Source: Defluviicoccus sp. bin129 (GTDB lineage: Bacteria > Pseudomonadota > Alphaproteobacteria > MPNO01). Taken from it: a stretch of DNA of 64,000 bases. Under the pieces are notes generated by a model. The model saw only the letters and a list, made by a program, of their open reading frames with translations. It was not told the DNA's origin and ran no database searches. Positions 17,014-26,409 of this stretch are shown here, in pieces. Location: NCBI GenBank assembly GCA_002239065.1, contig MPNO01000004.1, forward strand, positions 62,001 through 126,000. The letters run 5' to 3'. Position numbers and translations under genes: made by a program. Each line of letters begins with the position of its first letter. The stretch's first letter is position 1.

Positions 17014-18153
17014 TTGACCCCGGAGCTGGATATCGCCGTCATCGGCGCCGGGCTGGGCGGGCTGGTCGCCGCGGCACTGCTGGAACGGCGCGGCTGCCGC
17101 GTCCGGGTCTACGAGCAGGCGCCCGCCTTCGAGCGCCTCGGCGCGGGCATCAATCTCGGCCCCAACGCGATGAAGGTGCTGCGCGCCGCCGGCGTCGAAG
17201 ACAAACTCCTCGAAATCGGGCTCAGGCCGGAATACTGGATCAGCCGCAAGTTCGATACCGGCGAGACCATGTTCCGCTACGACATGCGCGATGTCTGCGA
17301 GGCCGCGTTCGGCGCCTGCTACATGGTCATCCACCGCGGCGACTTCCACCAGATCCTGACCGACAACGTCGCCCCCGGCACCGTCGCGTTCGGCAAGAAG
17401 CTGGTCGGCCTGGAACAGGAAAGCGCCTCGGTCGCGCTCGAATTCGAGGATGGCGGCCGGCAAACGGCCGATATCGTGATCGGCGCCGACGGCATAGATT
17501 CCATGGTGCGCGAGGCGCTGCTCGGGCCCGCGCGGCCGGTCTATTCGGGCTATGTCGGGCATCGCTGCATCATCCCGGCCGAGAAGCTCGGCGACCTCGC
17601 CCCCGCCGACGTGAGCAAGTGGTGGTCCGACGACGCTCACCGGGACACCCACATGGTGGTCTACTACCTGGACAGGAATCATGACGAGATCTACTTCGTC
17701 ACCGGCGTGCCGGAGCCCGAATGGGATTACGGCTTCTCCCATGTCGATGCCGATTACGACGAGCTGCGCGCCGCCTTCGCGGAGTTCCACCCGGAAATCC
17801 ACACCCTGATCGACATCTCCTCCGGCGCCACCAAGTGGCCGCTCTTCGACCGCGAGCCGCTGCCGGTATGGAGCGACGGGCGGCTGGTCCTGATCGGCGA
17901 CGCCTGCCACCCGATGAAGCCCCATATGGGGCAGGGGGCGGCGATGGCGATCGAGGACGCGGCGATCCTGGTGCGCTGCCTGGAGCGTTTCGGCGAGGAT
18001 TACGGGAGCGCCTTCGCCCTTTACGAGAACGCCCGCAAGGGGCGTTGCGAACAGGTCCAGCAGGGCTCGCGCGACAACAAGTGGCTGCGCGACCCGATGG
18101 ACCCGGGCTGGGTGTTCTCCTACGACGCGGTGACGGCTCCGCTCGGCGCCTGA
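17014..18153 (+). CDS. FAD-dependent aromatic monooxygenase, 6-hydroxynicotinate 3-monooxygenase (NicC)-like
   Basis: A 379-residue flavoprotein hydroxylase. It shows the N-terminal FAD motif IGAGLGGLVAA, the DG motif IGADGIDSMVRE and the GD motif GDACHPMKPHMGQGA. Several stretches closely match what is known of NicC, which converts 6-hydroxynicotinate to 2,5-dihydroxypyridine by decarboxylative hydroxylation: EQAPAFERLGAGI, the KWWSDD and YYFVTGVPE-like region, and the TKWPL segment. Salicylate 1-hydroxylase is the alternative. It starts with TTG at 17014, 10 bases after the aldehyde dehydrogenase. The other nic genes (NicX, NicD, NicF) are not beside it. A NicE-like gene exists 38 kb away at 55587. 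Confidence 0.82.
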   Translation: MTPELDIAVIGAGLGGLVAAALLERRGCRVRVYEQAPAFERLGAGINLGPNAMKVLRAAGVEDKLLEIGLRPEYWISRKFDTGETMFRYDMRDVCEAAFGACYMVIHRGDFHQILTDNVAPGTVAFGKKLVGLEQESASVALEFEDGGRQTADIVIGADGIDSMVREALLGPARPVYSGYVGHRCIIPAEKLGDLAPADVSKWWSDDAHRDTHMVVYYLDRNHDEIYFVTGVPEPEWDYGFSHVDADYDELRAAFAEFHPEIHTLIDISSGATKWPLFDREPLPVWSDGRLVLIGDACHPMKPHMGQGAAMAIEDAAILVRCLERFGEDYGSAFALYENARKGRCEQVQQGSRDNKWLRDPMDPGWVFSYDAVTAPLGA

Positions 18154-18162
18154 GACCGCCCT

Positions 18163-20301
18163 CTACCCGTAGAACCCCCAGAATTCCTTGTCGTAACCCG
18201 GCGCGCGGGGCTCCGGCCATTCGCCGTAATAGGCGATGATGCGGTCTTTCGGCCGGCGCTTGCGCCACTCGGCGACGAAGCGGTCGAAGGGCTTGCCTTT
18301 GCGCAGGCGCTCGCGTTTCATCCCCGCCCGCTTCTTCTCGGTCGCCGCGCGGTCGATGCGCCCGGTCTCGGCATCGATGACCGCGCCATAGACGCGCTCG
18401 GCGATGTGCGGGTCGATCATCCTGTCGTCCACATCCCGCTGGATCGCTGCCGGGTCGCGCTCCAGCACGTCGCCGTACCCGCCGCCGCCGCCCATGGTGA
18501 AGATCATCAGGTCGCCTTCCGCGAACTTTTCGGTCGGCTGGCCGGAGGACTCGATGCGCCAGGAGCCGTCGACGCTTTGCTTTGCCATCAGGTCGGCCAT
18601 TTCGAGGTCGACGTCCCCGCCGGCCCGTGCCTTGTCCAACAGGTCGGAGCCCTCGATGACGATGCGCGGGTTGGGCGGGCCCATATAGCCGCCCATGATG
18701 CCGGGGTTGTGGCTGATCTTGTCGGCGCTGCCCCAGGAGTTGAGGAAGCAGCCGGGGTCGCCGCAGGCGGTCGAGATCTCGACCAGCGAGGCGCCGCCGC
18801 GGAACTTGCCGTAGCCGTGGTTGTTGCGGTCGATGGCGCGGCTGAGCACGAAATGGGGCAGGCGCGAATCCATGTCCTCGGTCTCGCCGGCGTCGGTGAA
18901 CGGCCCCCAGAAGAAGCCGATCGCGCTCTCCCCGTCGCCGTCGAAGCGCCCGCCCTGGCCGGCCGCGTTGCAGGTGCCGGTGATGTTGGCCGAGTTGTAG
19001 CCGCGCCGGTTCTCGCCGGCGAAGGTGAACACGTTCTGGTTCCGCGAATGCGGCGCCTGGACGGCGACGCGGTAGGGGCTCGCGAACAGCGCCTTCGAGC
19101 CCAGCACGTGGCAGCCATTGGTCACGCAGGCGGCGATCGAGGTCCCCATGCCGTGCGCGATCTCGTCGGTCGCGTTGGCGATCGACGGTCCCTCGACCAG
19201 ATAGCGGCAGGTCTCCAGCAGCCCGGCATTGGGCGGGATGCCGCGGAAGAAGTAGGAGAACAGGTAGACCGCCGTCGCCGCGCGGACGAGGTGCCAGGTC
19301 CCGTGCATCGGACCCAGCCGGTTCTCCGGCGAGACGCCCTGGACCAGCAAAGTGAGCGAATCGTCCTCCTTGAACAGGGTGACCGGGATCCGGGTGAGCC
19401 CGAGGCTGCCGCCGATATCGTCGTCGTTGAACATCACCGCGCGGAACACGCCGTCATTGAGCTGGCGCAGCCGGTTGCGCGCCGCCTGCTCGGCCCGCGT
19501 CAGGATCATCCGCATGCCGCCGACTACGTGCTCGATCCCGCGGCGCTCGATCTCGCGGACGATGCGGCGGTGCATCTGGAACAGGGTGGCGACCCGCGAG
19601 CGCAGATCGGCCGAGAACACGAACGGGTTCCTGACCTCGCCGGCCAGCATGTCGAGCATGTCCTGGTTGAGGCGGAAGCTGTCGCCGATCCGCATCATCG
19701 GGACGTGGAAGCCCTCCTCGTAGCGGGTGCGCGCCTTGGCGTTGAATCCGCCCGGCGTCGGCGAGCCCGAATCGCCCTGGTGGCCGCCGCAGGTCACCCA
19801 GGCGACGTGAACGCCGCGGAAGAACACCGGCATGGCGGTGAACATGTCGAACGGGTGCACGCCGCCGCCCAGCTCGTCGTTGAAGAAATAGATGTCGCCG
19901 TCGGAAAGCCCGACCGTCGGGTCCGGCTCGTAGTACTTCTTGGCGTATTTGAGCTGGGCGTTGTTGAGCATGGTGTGGAAATAGATGCCGGTCGCCACCA
20001 CCGCCGGGTCGCCCGAGGCGGTGAAGATCCCGCAATTCATGTCGCCGGTCATGATGGCTTCCGAGATCGACAGCGACATGTAGACGTCGCGCGCCTCCTC
20101 GGCGATGGCGGTGAGCTTGTGGAACAGGAGCTCGACGTCGATCTCGGCAACCGCATCCATGCCGCGCCGCTCGAGCCCGGTGACCGGCTCCAGCCCGTGG
20201 CTGATCAGCTCGGGATCGACGCCCGGACGCCGCTCATAGGCGTCGCGCTCGTAGATCAGCCCTTCGCTCAGCCTCGCGTAGCGCTCGAACAGCTCGCCCA
20301 T
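18163..20301 (-). CDS. HyuB/acetone carboxylase alpha-like protein (orphan)
   Basis: A 712-residue hydantoinase B/oxoprolinase family protein without an adjacent HyuA. It begins with an extra N-terminal segment and then EIDVELLFHKLTAIAEEARD, followed by the family landmarks SISEAIMTGDMNC, YFFNDELGGGVHPFD and a long C-terminal glycine-rich loop MGGGGGYGD. Its length is above that of the other three HyuB proteins here (581-588, or 743 with an added domain) and nearer to acetone carboxylase alpha subunits. Those need an ATP-using HyuA-type partner, so this one may work with one of the HyuA proteins encoded downstream. The ATG at 20301 precedes the conserved sequence. Confidence 0.85.
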   Translation of the reverse strand: MGELFERYARLSEGLIYERDAYERRPGVDPELISHGLEPVTGLERRGMDAVAEIDVELLFHKLTAIAEEARDVYMSLSISEAIMTGDMNCGIFTASGDPAVVATGIYFHTMLNNAQLKYAKKYYEPDPTVGLSDGDIYFFNDELGGGVHPFDMFTAMPVFFRGVHVAWVTCGGHQGDSGSPTPGGFNAKARTRYEEGFHVPMMRIGDSFRLNQDMLDMLAGEVRNPFVFSADLRSRVATLFQMHRRIVREIERRGIEHVVGGMRMILTRAEQAARNRLRQLNDGVFRAVMFNDDDIGGSLGLTRIPVTLFKEDDSLTLLVQGVSPENRLGPMHGTWHLVRAATAVYLFSYFFRGIPPNAGLLETCRYLVEGPSIANATDEIAHGMGTSIAACVTNGCHVLGSKALFASPYRVAVQAPHSRNQNVFTFAGENRRGYNSANITGTCNAAGQGGRFDGDGESAIGFFWGPFTDAGETEDMDSRLPHFVLSRAIDRNNHGYGKFRGGASLVEISTACGDPGCFLNSWGSADKISHNPGIMGGYMGPPNPRIVIEGSDLLDKARAGGDVDLEMADLMAKQSVDGSWRIESSGQPTEKFAEGDLMIFTMGGGGGYGDVLERDPAAIQRDVDDRMIDPHIAERVYGAVIDAETGRIDRAATEKKRAGMKRERLRKGKPFDRFVAEWRKRRPKDRIIAYYGEWPEPRAPGYDKEFWGFYG

Positions 20302-20362
20302 CGCCCCTCCCGTGCGGGCGCAGGCTAGAGCATGGCGGGCTCCGACGAAACTGCCGGAGCAC

Positions 20363-20395
20363 CCGTAATACGCCTGTAACGCGGCCGTCACGGGG
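20363..20395 (+). promoter_or_regulatory. Candidate Pho box upstream of phoX
   Basis: Three consecutive 11-base units lie in the divergent gap before phoX: CCGTAATACGC, CTGTAACGCGG and CCGTCACGGGG. The spacing of one helical turn and the core (C/T)-(T/C)-GT-(A/C)-A(C/T) resemble PhoB binding sites of alphaproteobacteria. The site is about 100 bases before the phoX start codon, a position suited to PhoB activation under phosphate limitation. It could also affect the divergent HyuB gene. Confidence 0.5.
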
Positions 20396-20498
20396 CTGCA
20401 ATCCGGCCCCGTCACTATCCCGCCATGCCGCGCCCAACAGCCGGCGGGGCAGGTTCTGTGACAGCATCGCGGCAGCGGCCGCGAGGGGAGAGAAGAGC

Positions 20499-22397
20499 AT
20501 GCACGATACGGGACGAGCGGAAGGGAACTGCCTCGCGACGCGCGGTGTTGACGAGATGGAGAAATCGCCTGAGGAGCAAACCGATTTCGAGCGCCTGGCG
20601 GAGCGTGCGCTCTCTCGCCGCGCGGTGCTCGGCGGAGGCGTCGCCTTCGGCGCGGCGGCCTTCGTCGCCGGCGCCGGTGCGCTGAAACCTCTCGCGGTGC
20701 TGGCCAATAGCAGCCGATTCGGGTTCGAGCCCGTACCCGCCAACACGCTCGACACAGTGACGGTTCCCAAGGGATATCGCTGGCACGTCGTCGCCAGATG
20801 GGGCGATCCGCTGTGGTCGGACGGGGCGGAGTTCGACCCCGAGACGCGCGGCACCGGGGCGAGCCAGGAACGCGCCTTCGGCGACAACAATGACGGCATG
20901 GCGCTGTTCACCCACCGCGGCAGGAACGTGCTCGCCGTCAACAACGAGTACGTGAACCGCAAGATCATCTATCCCGCCGGCAAGCCGGAGACGGCTGACG
21001 ACGTGCGCAAGGGGAAGGCCGGCCACGGGGTCTCGGTGGTCGAGATCGCGCAGCGCGGCGGCCGATGGGCCATCGTCAGGGATTCGCCGTTCAACCGTCG
21101 GATCACCGCCGACACGCCGATGGAGATCACCGGACCGGCGCGCGGCCACGCCCTGCTCGGGACCGCGGCCGATCCGGAGGGGGTGCGCAGTCTCGGCACC
21201 TGGAACGACTGCGGCAACGGGCGAACGCCCTGGGGCACCTATCTCGCCTGCGAGGAGAACTTCAACGGCTACTTCTCCTCCAGCGACCCCGACCTGGAAA
21301 TCGGCCCCGCCTTCGAGCGCTACGGCATCGGGCTCAAGGATTGGGGCTATGCGTGGGCGAGCGCTGACGAGCGGTTCGACATCGTGAAACATCCGAACGA
21401 GCCGAACCGCGCCGGCTATATCGTCGAGATCGACCCGCTCGACCCCGCCTCGACGCCGAGGAAGCGGACCGCGCTCGGACGCTTCAAGCATGAGAACGCC
21501 GAGCTGGCGCTCGCCGACGACGGACGGGCGGTGGTCTATATGGGCGACGACGAACGCGGAGAATTCCTCTACAAATTCGTCAGCGACGGACGCTATGTCG
21601 AGGGCGGCGACAACGCCGACTTGCTCGAATCCGGCAAGCTGTTCGCCGCGAAATTCGCCGACGGCGGGCGCGGCGAATGGATCGGGCTGACGCCCGAAGC
21701 AACCGGAATGGCGTCCCAGGCCGAGATCTGCATCCACACCCGCATGGCCGCGTCCGCGGTCGGGGCGACGACCATGGACCGTCCGGAATGGGTCGCGGCG
21801 AACCCGAAAAAGGCGGAGGTCTATTGCTGCCTCACCAACAACAAGAACCGCGGCAAGAAGCCCAACAAGGGCGGCGACCCGACCCCCGTCGGCGGGCCCA
21901 ACCCGCGCGCCGGCAATCTCTACGGCCAGATCGTACGCTGGCGGCCCGATAGCGGCGACCACCTGGCCACCGGGTTTGCCTGGGACCTCTATGTCGTGGC
22001 CGGCAACCCCACGGTCCACACCGGCGCCGACGCGGGCTCGAAGAACGTCACCGCGGACAACATGTTCAACTCTCCCGACGGGCTCGCCTTCGACGGCAAC
22101 GGCATGCTCTGGATCCAGACCGACGGCAAGTACACCGACAAGGACGGGTTCGCCGGGCAGGGCAACAACCAGATGCTGGTCGGCGATCCGGCGACCGGCG
22201 AGATACGCCGCTTCATGGTCGGCCCCAAGGAGTGCGAGGTGACGGGTTTCGCCTGGAGCCGCGACCGCAGGACGCTGTTCGTCGGCATCCAGCATCCCGG
22301 CGAGAAGGGCAACAGCCACTTCCCCGACGGCGGAAACAGCGTGCCGCGCTCGGCGGTTATCGCGATCGGGCGGGAGGACGGCGGGCTGATCGGCTGA
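20499..22397 (+). CDS. phoX: PhoX family alkaline phosphatase (DUF839), Tat-exported
   Basis: A 632-residue protein of the PhoX/DUF839 family, calcium- and iron-dependent phosphomonoesterases that release phosphate from organic esters in the periplasm. A twin-arginine signal is visible near residues 39-60 (SRRAVLGGGVAFGAAAF). Family marks are NDGMALF, NEYVN, TWNDCGNGRTPWGTYL with its Cys, CEENFNGYF, and the C-terminal SPDGLAFDGNGMLWIQTDG. The start has a good GAGGGGAGAGAAG ribosome site; an in-frame ATG at 20556 is possible. A candidate Pho box lies upstream, consistent with phosphate-starvation control. It has no evident link with the catabolic neighbours. Confidence 0.9.
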   Translation: MHDTGRAEGNCLATRGVDEMEKSPEEQTDFERLAERALSRRAVLGGGVAFGAAAFVAGAGALKPLAVLANSSRFGFEPVPANTLDTVTVPKGYRWHVVARWGDPLWSDGAEFDPETRGTGASQERAFGDNNDGMALFTHRGRNVLAVNNEYVNRKIIYPAGKPETADDVRKGKAGHGVSVVEIAQRGGRWAIVRDSPFNRRITADTPMEITGPARGHALLGTAADPEGVRSLGTWNDCGNGRTPWGTYLACEENFNGYFSSSDPDLEIGPAFERYGIGLKDWGYAWASADERFDIVKHPNEPNRAGYIVEIDPLDPASTPRKRTALGRFKHENAELALADDGRAVVYMGDDERGEFLYKFVSDGRYVEGGDNADLLESGKLFAAKFADGGRGEWIGLTPEATGMASQAEICIHTRMAASAVGATTMDRPEWVAANPKKAEVYCCLTNNKNRGKKPNKGGDPTPVGGPNPRAGNLYGQIVRWRPDSGDHLATGFAWDLYVVAGNPTVHTGADAGSKNVTADNMFNSPDGLAFDGNGMLWIQTDGKYTDKDGFAGQGNNQMLVGDPATGEIRRFMVGPKECEVTGFAWSRDRRTLFVGIQHPGEKGNSHFPDGGNSVPRSAVIAIGREDGGLIG

Positions 22398-22445
22398 CCG
22401 GCTCCCCTCCATCCGGCCAGACCGGGGACGTTCCGCCCTCTTTCC

Positions 22446-22482
22446 GCGCGGACGGGACGGTGATCGACCGTCCCGTCCGCGC
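22446..22482. terminator. Perfect 16-bp inverted repeat between phoX and hyuA
   Basis: The arms at 22446-22461 and 22467-22482 are perfectly complementary, with a 5-base loop (GATCG), and would form a very stable GC-rich hairpin. There is no T-run after it on the plus strand, so it is not a standard intrinsic terminator. It may stop phoX transcripts with Rho help, or act as an mRNA end-stabiliser. It ends 12 bases before the hyuA start codon and so could also mask that ribosome site. Confidence 0.55.
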
Positions 22483-22494
22483 TACCATGCCGGC

Positions 22495-24558
22495 ATGCCA
22501 GCGTCCCCGCCCTTGTCCCTGATCGTTGCCGTCGATACCGGGGGCACCTTCACCGACATCGCCGCGTTCGACAGGGATCGGGGCGAAGTCGCCTACGCCA
22601 AGGCGCTGACCACCTACGGCGACCTGGTCGACGGGGTGATGGACTGCGTCCGGGCGGCGGGCGTCGAGCTCTCCCGCGCGCTGCTCGCCAAGCACGGCAC
22701 GACGCTGGTCATCAACACCCTGCTCCAGCGCTCCGGCGCGAAGTCGGCGCTGGTCACCACCAGGGGCTTCCGCGACACCCTGGAACTCGCCCGCGGCAAC
22801 CGTACCAACCCGTTCGATATCGGGTTTCGCCGCGCTCCGCCGCTGATTCCGCGGGCGCTACGCTTCGAAATCGACGAACGGGTGCATGGCCGCGGCGAGG
22901 TTCTGGCCGAGCCGGACCCCGACGAGATCGACCGCCTCGCCGAAACCATCGCGGGACTCGACGTGGAGGCGGTGGCGGTGTCCTTCCTCAACGCCTATCG
23001 CGACGATCGCAACGAACGCGCCGTCGCCGGGCGCCTGCGCGCCAGCCTGCCCGGGGTCTATGTGACCGCCGGCACCGAGATCACCCGCGAGTGGTACGAG
23101 TACGAGCGCTGCTGCACGGCGGCGGCGAACGCCGCGGTCGGCCCGCGCATGGCGGCCTATGCCGCTCGGCTGGAGAAGCGCCTCGGCGAGGGCGGGTTCG
23201 CGAGCACGCTCTACATGATGGGCTCGAATGGCGGCGTGCTGTCCGTCGACCGCTCGCTTCGGGAGCCGATCGCGCTTATCGAATCCGGGCCGGTGGGCGG
23301 CTGCATCGGCGCCGGCGCCTATGGCGAGGCGCTCGGCATCGAGAACCTGATCGCCTTCGACATGGGCGGCACGACCGCCAAATGCGCGGTCATCCAGGGC
23401 GGCGCGTTCGGGCTCAGCTCCCCTTATTTCGTCGGCGGCTACGACACCGGCTTCCCGATCCGCGGCTCGGTGGTCGACATCGTCGAGGTCGGCGCGGGAG
23501 GCGGGTCGATCGCCTGGGTCGACGACGGGCGGCGGCTCCATATCGGGCCCAGGAGCGCGGGCTCCGATCCCGGTCCGGCGGCCTTCGGCCGCGGTGGCAC
23601 CGAGCCCACCGTGACCGACGCCAATCTGGTGCTCGGGCGGATCGCCGCCGGAGAATTCCTGGCCGGCGGGCTCGACCTCGACCGGGACGCCGCGTCGCGG
23701 GCCATCGCCGAGCGCGTGGCGGTGCCGCTCGGCATGGACGACCGGCCGATCGAGGCGACGGCCGAAGGGATGCTTTCGCTCGCGGCGGTGACGATGACCG
23801 GCGCCATCCGCCGGATCACCGTCGAGCGCGGCCACGACCCGCGCGACTTCGCGCTGTTCGTGTTCGGCGGCAGCGGGCCGATCTACGCATCGTCGCTGGC
23901 CCGCGAGCTCGATATCGGCACGGCGATCGTGCCGCCCGAGCCGGGAAATTTCTCGGCCATCGGCATGCTGCTCGCCGATGCGAGGCTCGACGTCGCGCGC
24001 ACCATGATCCGCGACCTCGACGAGGACGCGCTGTGCGAGATCCGCGCCGCCTTCGCCGAGGCCGAACGTCACGGCGCGGACATCGTCGCCGCCGAGGTGC
24101 CGGGCGCGACCGCCACGCTGGCACGCTCCATCGAGCTGCGCTATCGCGGGCAGAAGCACAGCTTCGTCCTGCCGGTGACCGGGCTGGGCGACGTGGCCGC
24201 GCTTCGCGGAGCGTTCGAGGCGTATTACCGGGAGCGCTTCGGGCATTCCGATCCCGTAGCGCCGATCGAGATCGTCGGCATCAGGGTGAACGCCTACGCC
24301 AATACCGAGAAGCCCGACCTCGCCCGCCTGCCGCGCTTCGAGGACGAGACGGAGGCGGCAGCCTCCCGGCCGGTCTGGTTCGGCGCCGCCGGGGGGTGGA
24401 TCGAGACCCCGGTCAGGCGCCGGGCGACGCTGCCGCCCGGCTTCTCGGCCGAGGGTCCGCTGATCGTCGAGGAGTACGGCGCCACCACGGTGCTCGCCCC
24501 CGGCGACCGCTGCGGCGTCGGCGCTCTCGGCGAGATCCGCATCGAAATCGGAGATTGA
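22495..24558 (+). CDS. HyuA, hydantoinase/oxoprolinase subunit A (pair 1)
   Basis: A 687-residue ATP-binding subunit with the actin-like ATPase motifs AVDTGGTFTDI at the start and AFDMGGTTAKCAVIQGG in the middle, then GAGGGSIAW and GPRSAGSDPGPA. The family couples ATP hydrolysis to opening of cyclic amides (5-oxoproline, N-methylhydantoin) or to carboxylation of ketones, always with a HyuB partner. Its partner starts 3 bases downstream, so the pair is one operon. Nothing in the sequence fixes the substrate. The start lies right after a strong hairpin at 22446-22482. Confidence 0.9.
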   Translation: MPASPPLSLIVAVDTGGTFTDIAAFDRDRGEVAYAKALTTYGDLVDGVMDCVRAAGVELSRALLAKHGTTLVINTLLQRSGAKSALVTTRGFRDTLELARGNRTNPFDIGFRRAPPLIPRALRFEIDERVHGRGEVLAEPDPDEIDRLAETIAGLDVEAVAVSFLNAYRDDRNERAVAGRLRASLPGVYVTAGTEITREWYEYERCCTAAANAAVGPRMAAYAARLEKRLGEGGFASTLYMMGSNGGVLSVDRSLREPIALIESGPVGGCIGAGAYGEALGIENLIAFDMGGTTAKCAVIQGGAFGLSSPYFVGGYDTGFPIRGSVVDIVEVGAGGGSIAWVDDGRRLHIGPRSAGSDPGPAAFGRGGTEPTVTDANLVLGRIAAGEFLAGGLDLDRDAASRAIAERVAVPLGMDDRPIEATAEGMLSLAAVTMTGAIRRITVERGHDPRDFALFVFGGSGPIYASSLARELDIGTAIVPPEPGNFSAIGMLLADARLDVARTMIRDLDEDALCEIRAAFAEAERHGADIVAAEVPGATATLARSIELRYRGQKHSFVLPVTGLGDVAALRGAFEAYYRERFGHSDPVAPIEIVGIRVNAYANTEKPDLARLPRFEDETEAAASRPVWFGAAGGWIETPVRRRATLPPGFSAEGPLIVEEYGATTVLAPGDRCGVGALGEIRIEIGD

Positions 24559-24560
24559 CA

Positions 24561-26327
24561 ATGGACGATGCCCGGCGCGCGACGGAGATCGATCCGATCA
24601 CGCTGGAAATCATCGGCCACGGGCTGGTCGCGATCCCCAACGAGATCGACGCGAACATCACCCGCACCGCCTTCAGCCCGCTGGTCTACGAATACAAGGA
24701 TTTCGCCTCGGGGCTGGTCGACGCCGAGGGCAGGCTGGTCGCGCAGGGCTCGGGCTCGATCCCGATCTTCGTCGCCAACGCGCTCGGCGTCGCCGTGCGC
24801 GACGGGATCGCGGTCCACGGGATCGACGAAATCCACGACGGCGACGTGCTGATCTCCAACCATGCCGGCACGCTCGGCCAGCACCTCAACAACGTGGTGA
24901 TGTACACCCCGGTCTTCGCCGCCCCCGGCGAGCTGTTCGGCTTCATGTGCGTGCTGGTCCACTGGATCGATGTCGGCGGCTCGACTGTGGGCTCGTGCAG
25001 CGCGACCGACGCCACCGAGATCTTTCAGGAGGGGATCCAGTTCCGCAGCGTGAAGCTGTGGTCGAAGGGCGTGCGCAACGACGACCTCTACCGCATCATC
25101 GAGATCAACACCCGCTTCCCGACCATGGTGCTGGGCGACCTCGGCTCCCAGCTGGCCGGCACGCTGACCGGCAAGAAGAAGTTCCTCGCCCTGATCGAGC
25201 GCTACGGCGCGGCGCGGATGCGGGCCGCCATAGACGCGATCTGGGACCGCAGCGAACGGGTGGCGCGGAAGGGGGTGCGCGACCTGCCGGACGGGGTGTG
25301 GCGCGCCGAATCCTTTCTCGACAATGACGGGATCGACGGCGACGTGCCGGTGCCGGTGGCGGTCGAGGTGCGGATCGCGGGCGAGGCGATGACCATCGAC
25401 TTCTCCGGCGTCGGCGGCGTGCTCAAGGGGCCGCTCAACTCGGGAATCTTCGGCGGCGCCTGGCCGGCCGCCAGGATCGCCTTCAAGATCCTCACCGCGC
25501 CCGACGAGCCGGCCAATGAGGGGTGTTTCCGCCCGCTCGAGATCGTCGTGCCCGAGGGAACCTTTCTGAGCGCGCCCGCCACCGCGCCGATGGGCATGTA
25601 TTCGGCGACCCTGCCCACGGTCATCGACACGGTCGTCAGGGCGGTGGGCAAGGCCGATCCAGCGCGCGCCGCGGGGGGGCATCACGGGACCTTCGCCGCG
25701 CACTGGTTCTTCGGTACCGACCCCGCCACCGGCGCGCTCTTCCAGCAACTCGACACCGGGCATGGCGGCTGGGGGGCGACGGCGGCCGGCGACGGCAGCG
25801 GGCCCTACAAGACCATGGCGCATGGCGACACCCTCGACGTGCCCGTCGAAGTGCAGGAGGCGCTCTGCCCGCTGCTCGTCGAGACCATCGCGCTGCGCCC
25901 CGATTCGGCGGGCGACGGCATCCATCGCGGTGGGCTCGGTACGGAAAAGGTGGTCCGCGTCCTGTCCGAGTCCGGCTTCAGCATCCAGATCGACCGGACG
26001 CGCTGCCGGCCCTGGGGGATCGACGGCGGCACCGAAGGCGCGGGCGCCGACGGCACCATCGAGCCCGCCGGGGGCGAACCCCGGCGCCTGCTCAAGGGGG
26101 TCACGGAACTCAAGCCGGGCGACCGCTTCCGCCTGAGAACCGGCGGCGGCGGCGGGTTCGGCCCGCCCGGGGCGCGCGACCCGGAGCGCGTGGCGGCCGA
26201 TGTCGCGGCAGGCTATGTATCGCGCGAGAAGGCGAGAGCGGTCTACCGTGTCGCGCTCGACCCGGATGGCGCGGTCGACCGCGCGGCGACCGGGCGCCTG
26301 CGCCGCGAGGGGCCAGGCGATTTGTAG
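24561..26327 (+). CDS. HyuB, hydantoinase/oxoprolinase subunit B (pair 1)
   Basis: A 588-residue HyuB subunit starting with DPITLEIIGHGLVAIPNEID and showing the family pattern of a conserved NHAGTLGQHLNN metal-site region, WIDVGGST, a central IDFSGVGG and the terminal glycine loop GGGGGFGPPGARDP. It forms the second subunit of an ATP-dependent hydrolase or carboxylase with the upstream HyuA. The ATG at 24561 is 3 bases after the HyuA stop and has GGAGATTGAC ahead of it. A cupin gene follows 82 bases later and may belong to the same unit. The longer open frame upstream of 24561 is antisense-type overlap with HyuA. Confidence 0.9.
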   Translation: MDDARRATEIDPITLEIIGHGLVAIPNEIDANITRTAFSPLVYEYKDFASGLVDAEGRLVAQGSGSIPIFVANALGVAVRDGIAVHGIDEIHDGDVLISNHAGTLGQHLNNVVMYTPVFAAPGELFGFMCVLVHWIDVGGSTVGSCSATDATEIFQEGIQFRSVKLWSKGVRNDDLYRIIEINTRFPTMVLGDLGSQLAGTLTGKKKFLALIERYGAARMRAAIDAIWDRSERVARKGVRDLPDGVWRAESFLDNDGIDGDVPVPVAVEVRIAGEAMTIDFSGVGGVLKGPLNSGIFGGAWPAARIAFKILTAPDEPANEGCFRPLEIVVPEGTFLSAPATAPMGMYSATLPTVIDTVVRAVGKADPARAAGGHHGTFAAHWFFGTDPATGALFQQLDTGHGGWGATAAGDGSGPYKTMAHGDTLDVPVEVQEALCPLLVETIALRPDSAGDGIHRGGLGTEKVVRVLSESGFSIQIDRTRCRPWGIDGGTEGAGADGTIEPAGGEPRRLLKGVTELKPGDRFRLRTGGGGGFGPPGARDPERVAADVAAGYVSREKARAVYRVALDPDGAVDRAATGRLRREGPGDL

Positions 26328-26409
26328 CGGATGAAACCTGCCGGCGTGCCGCGGACGGCCCCGATCCGGCCGGACGTTGCGGCCGCCGCGAACCGGCGAG
26401 GAGGCGGAG

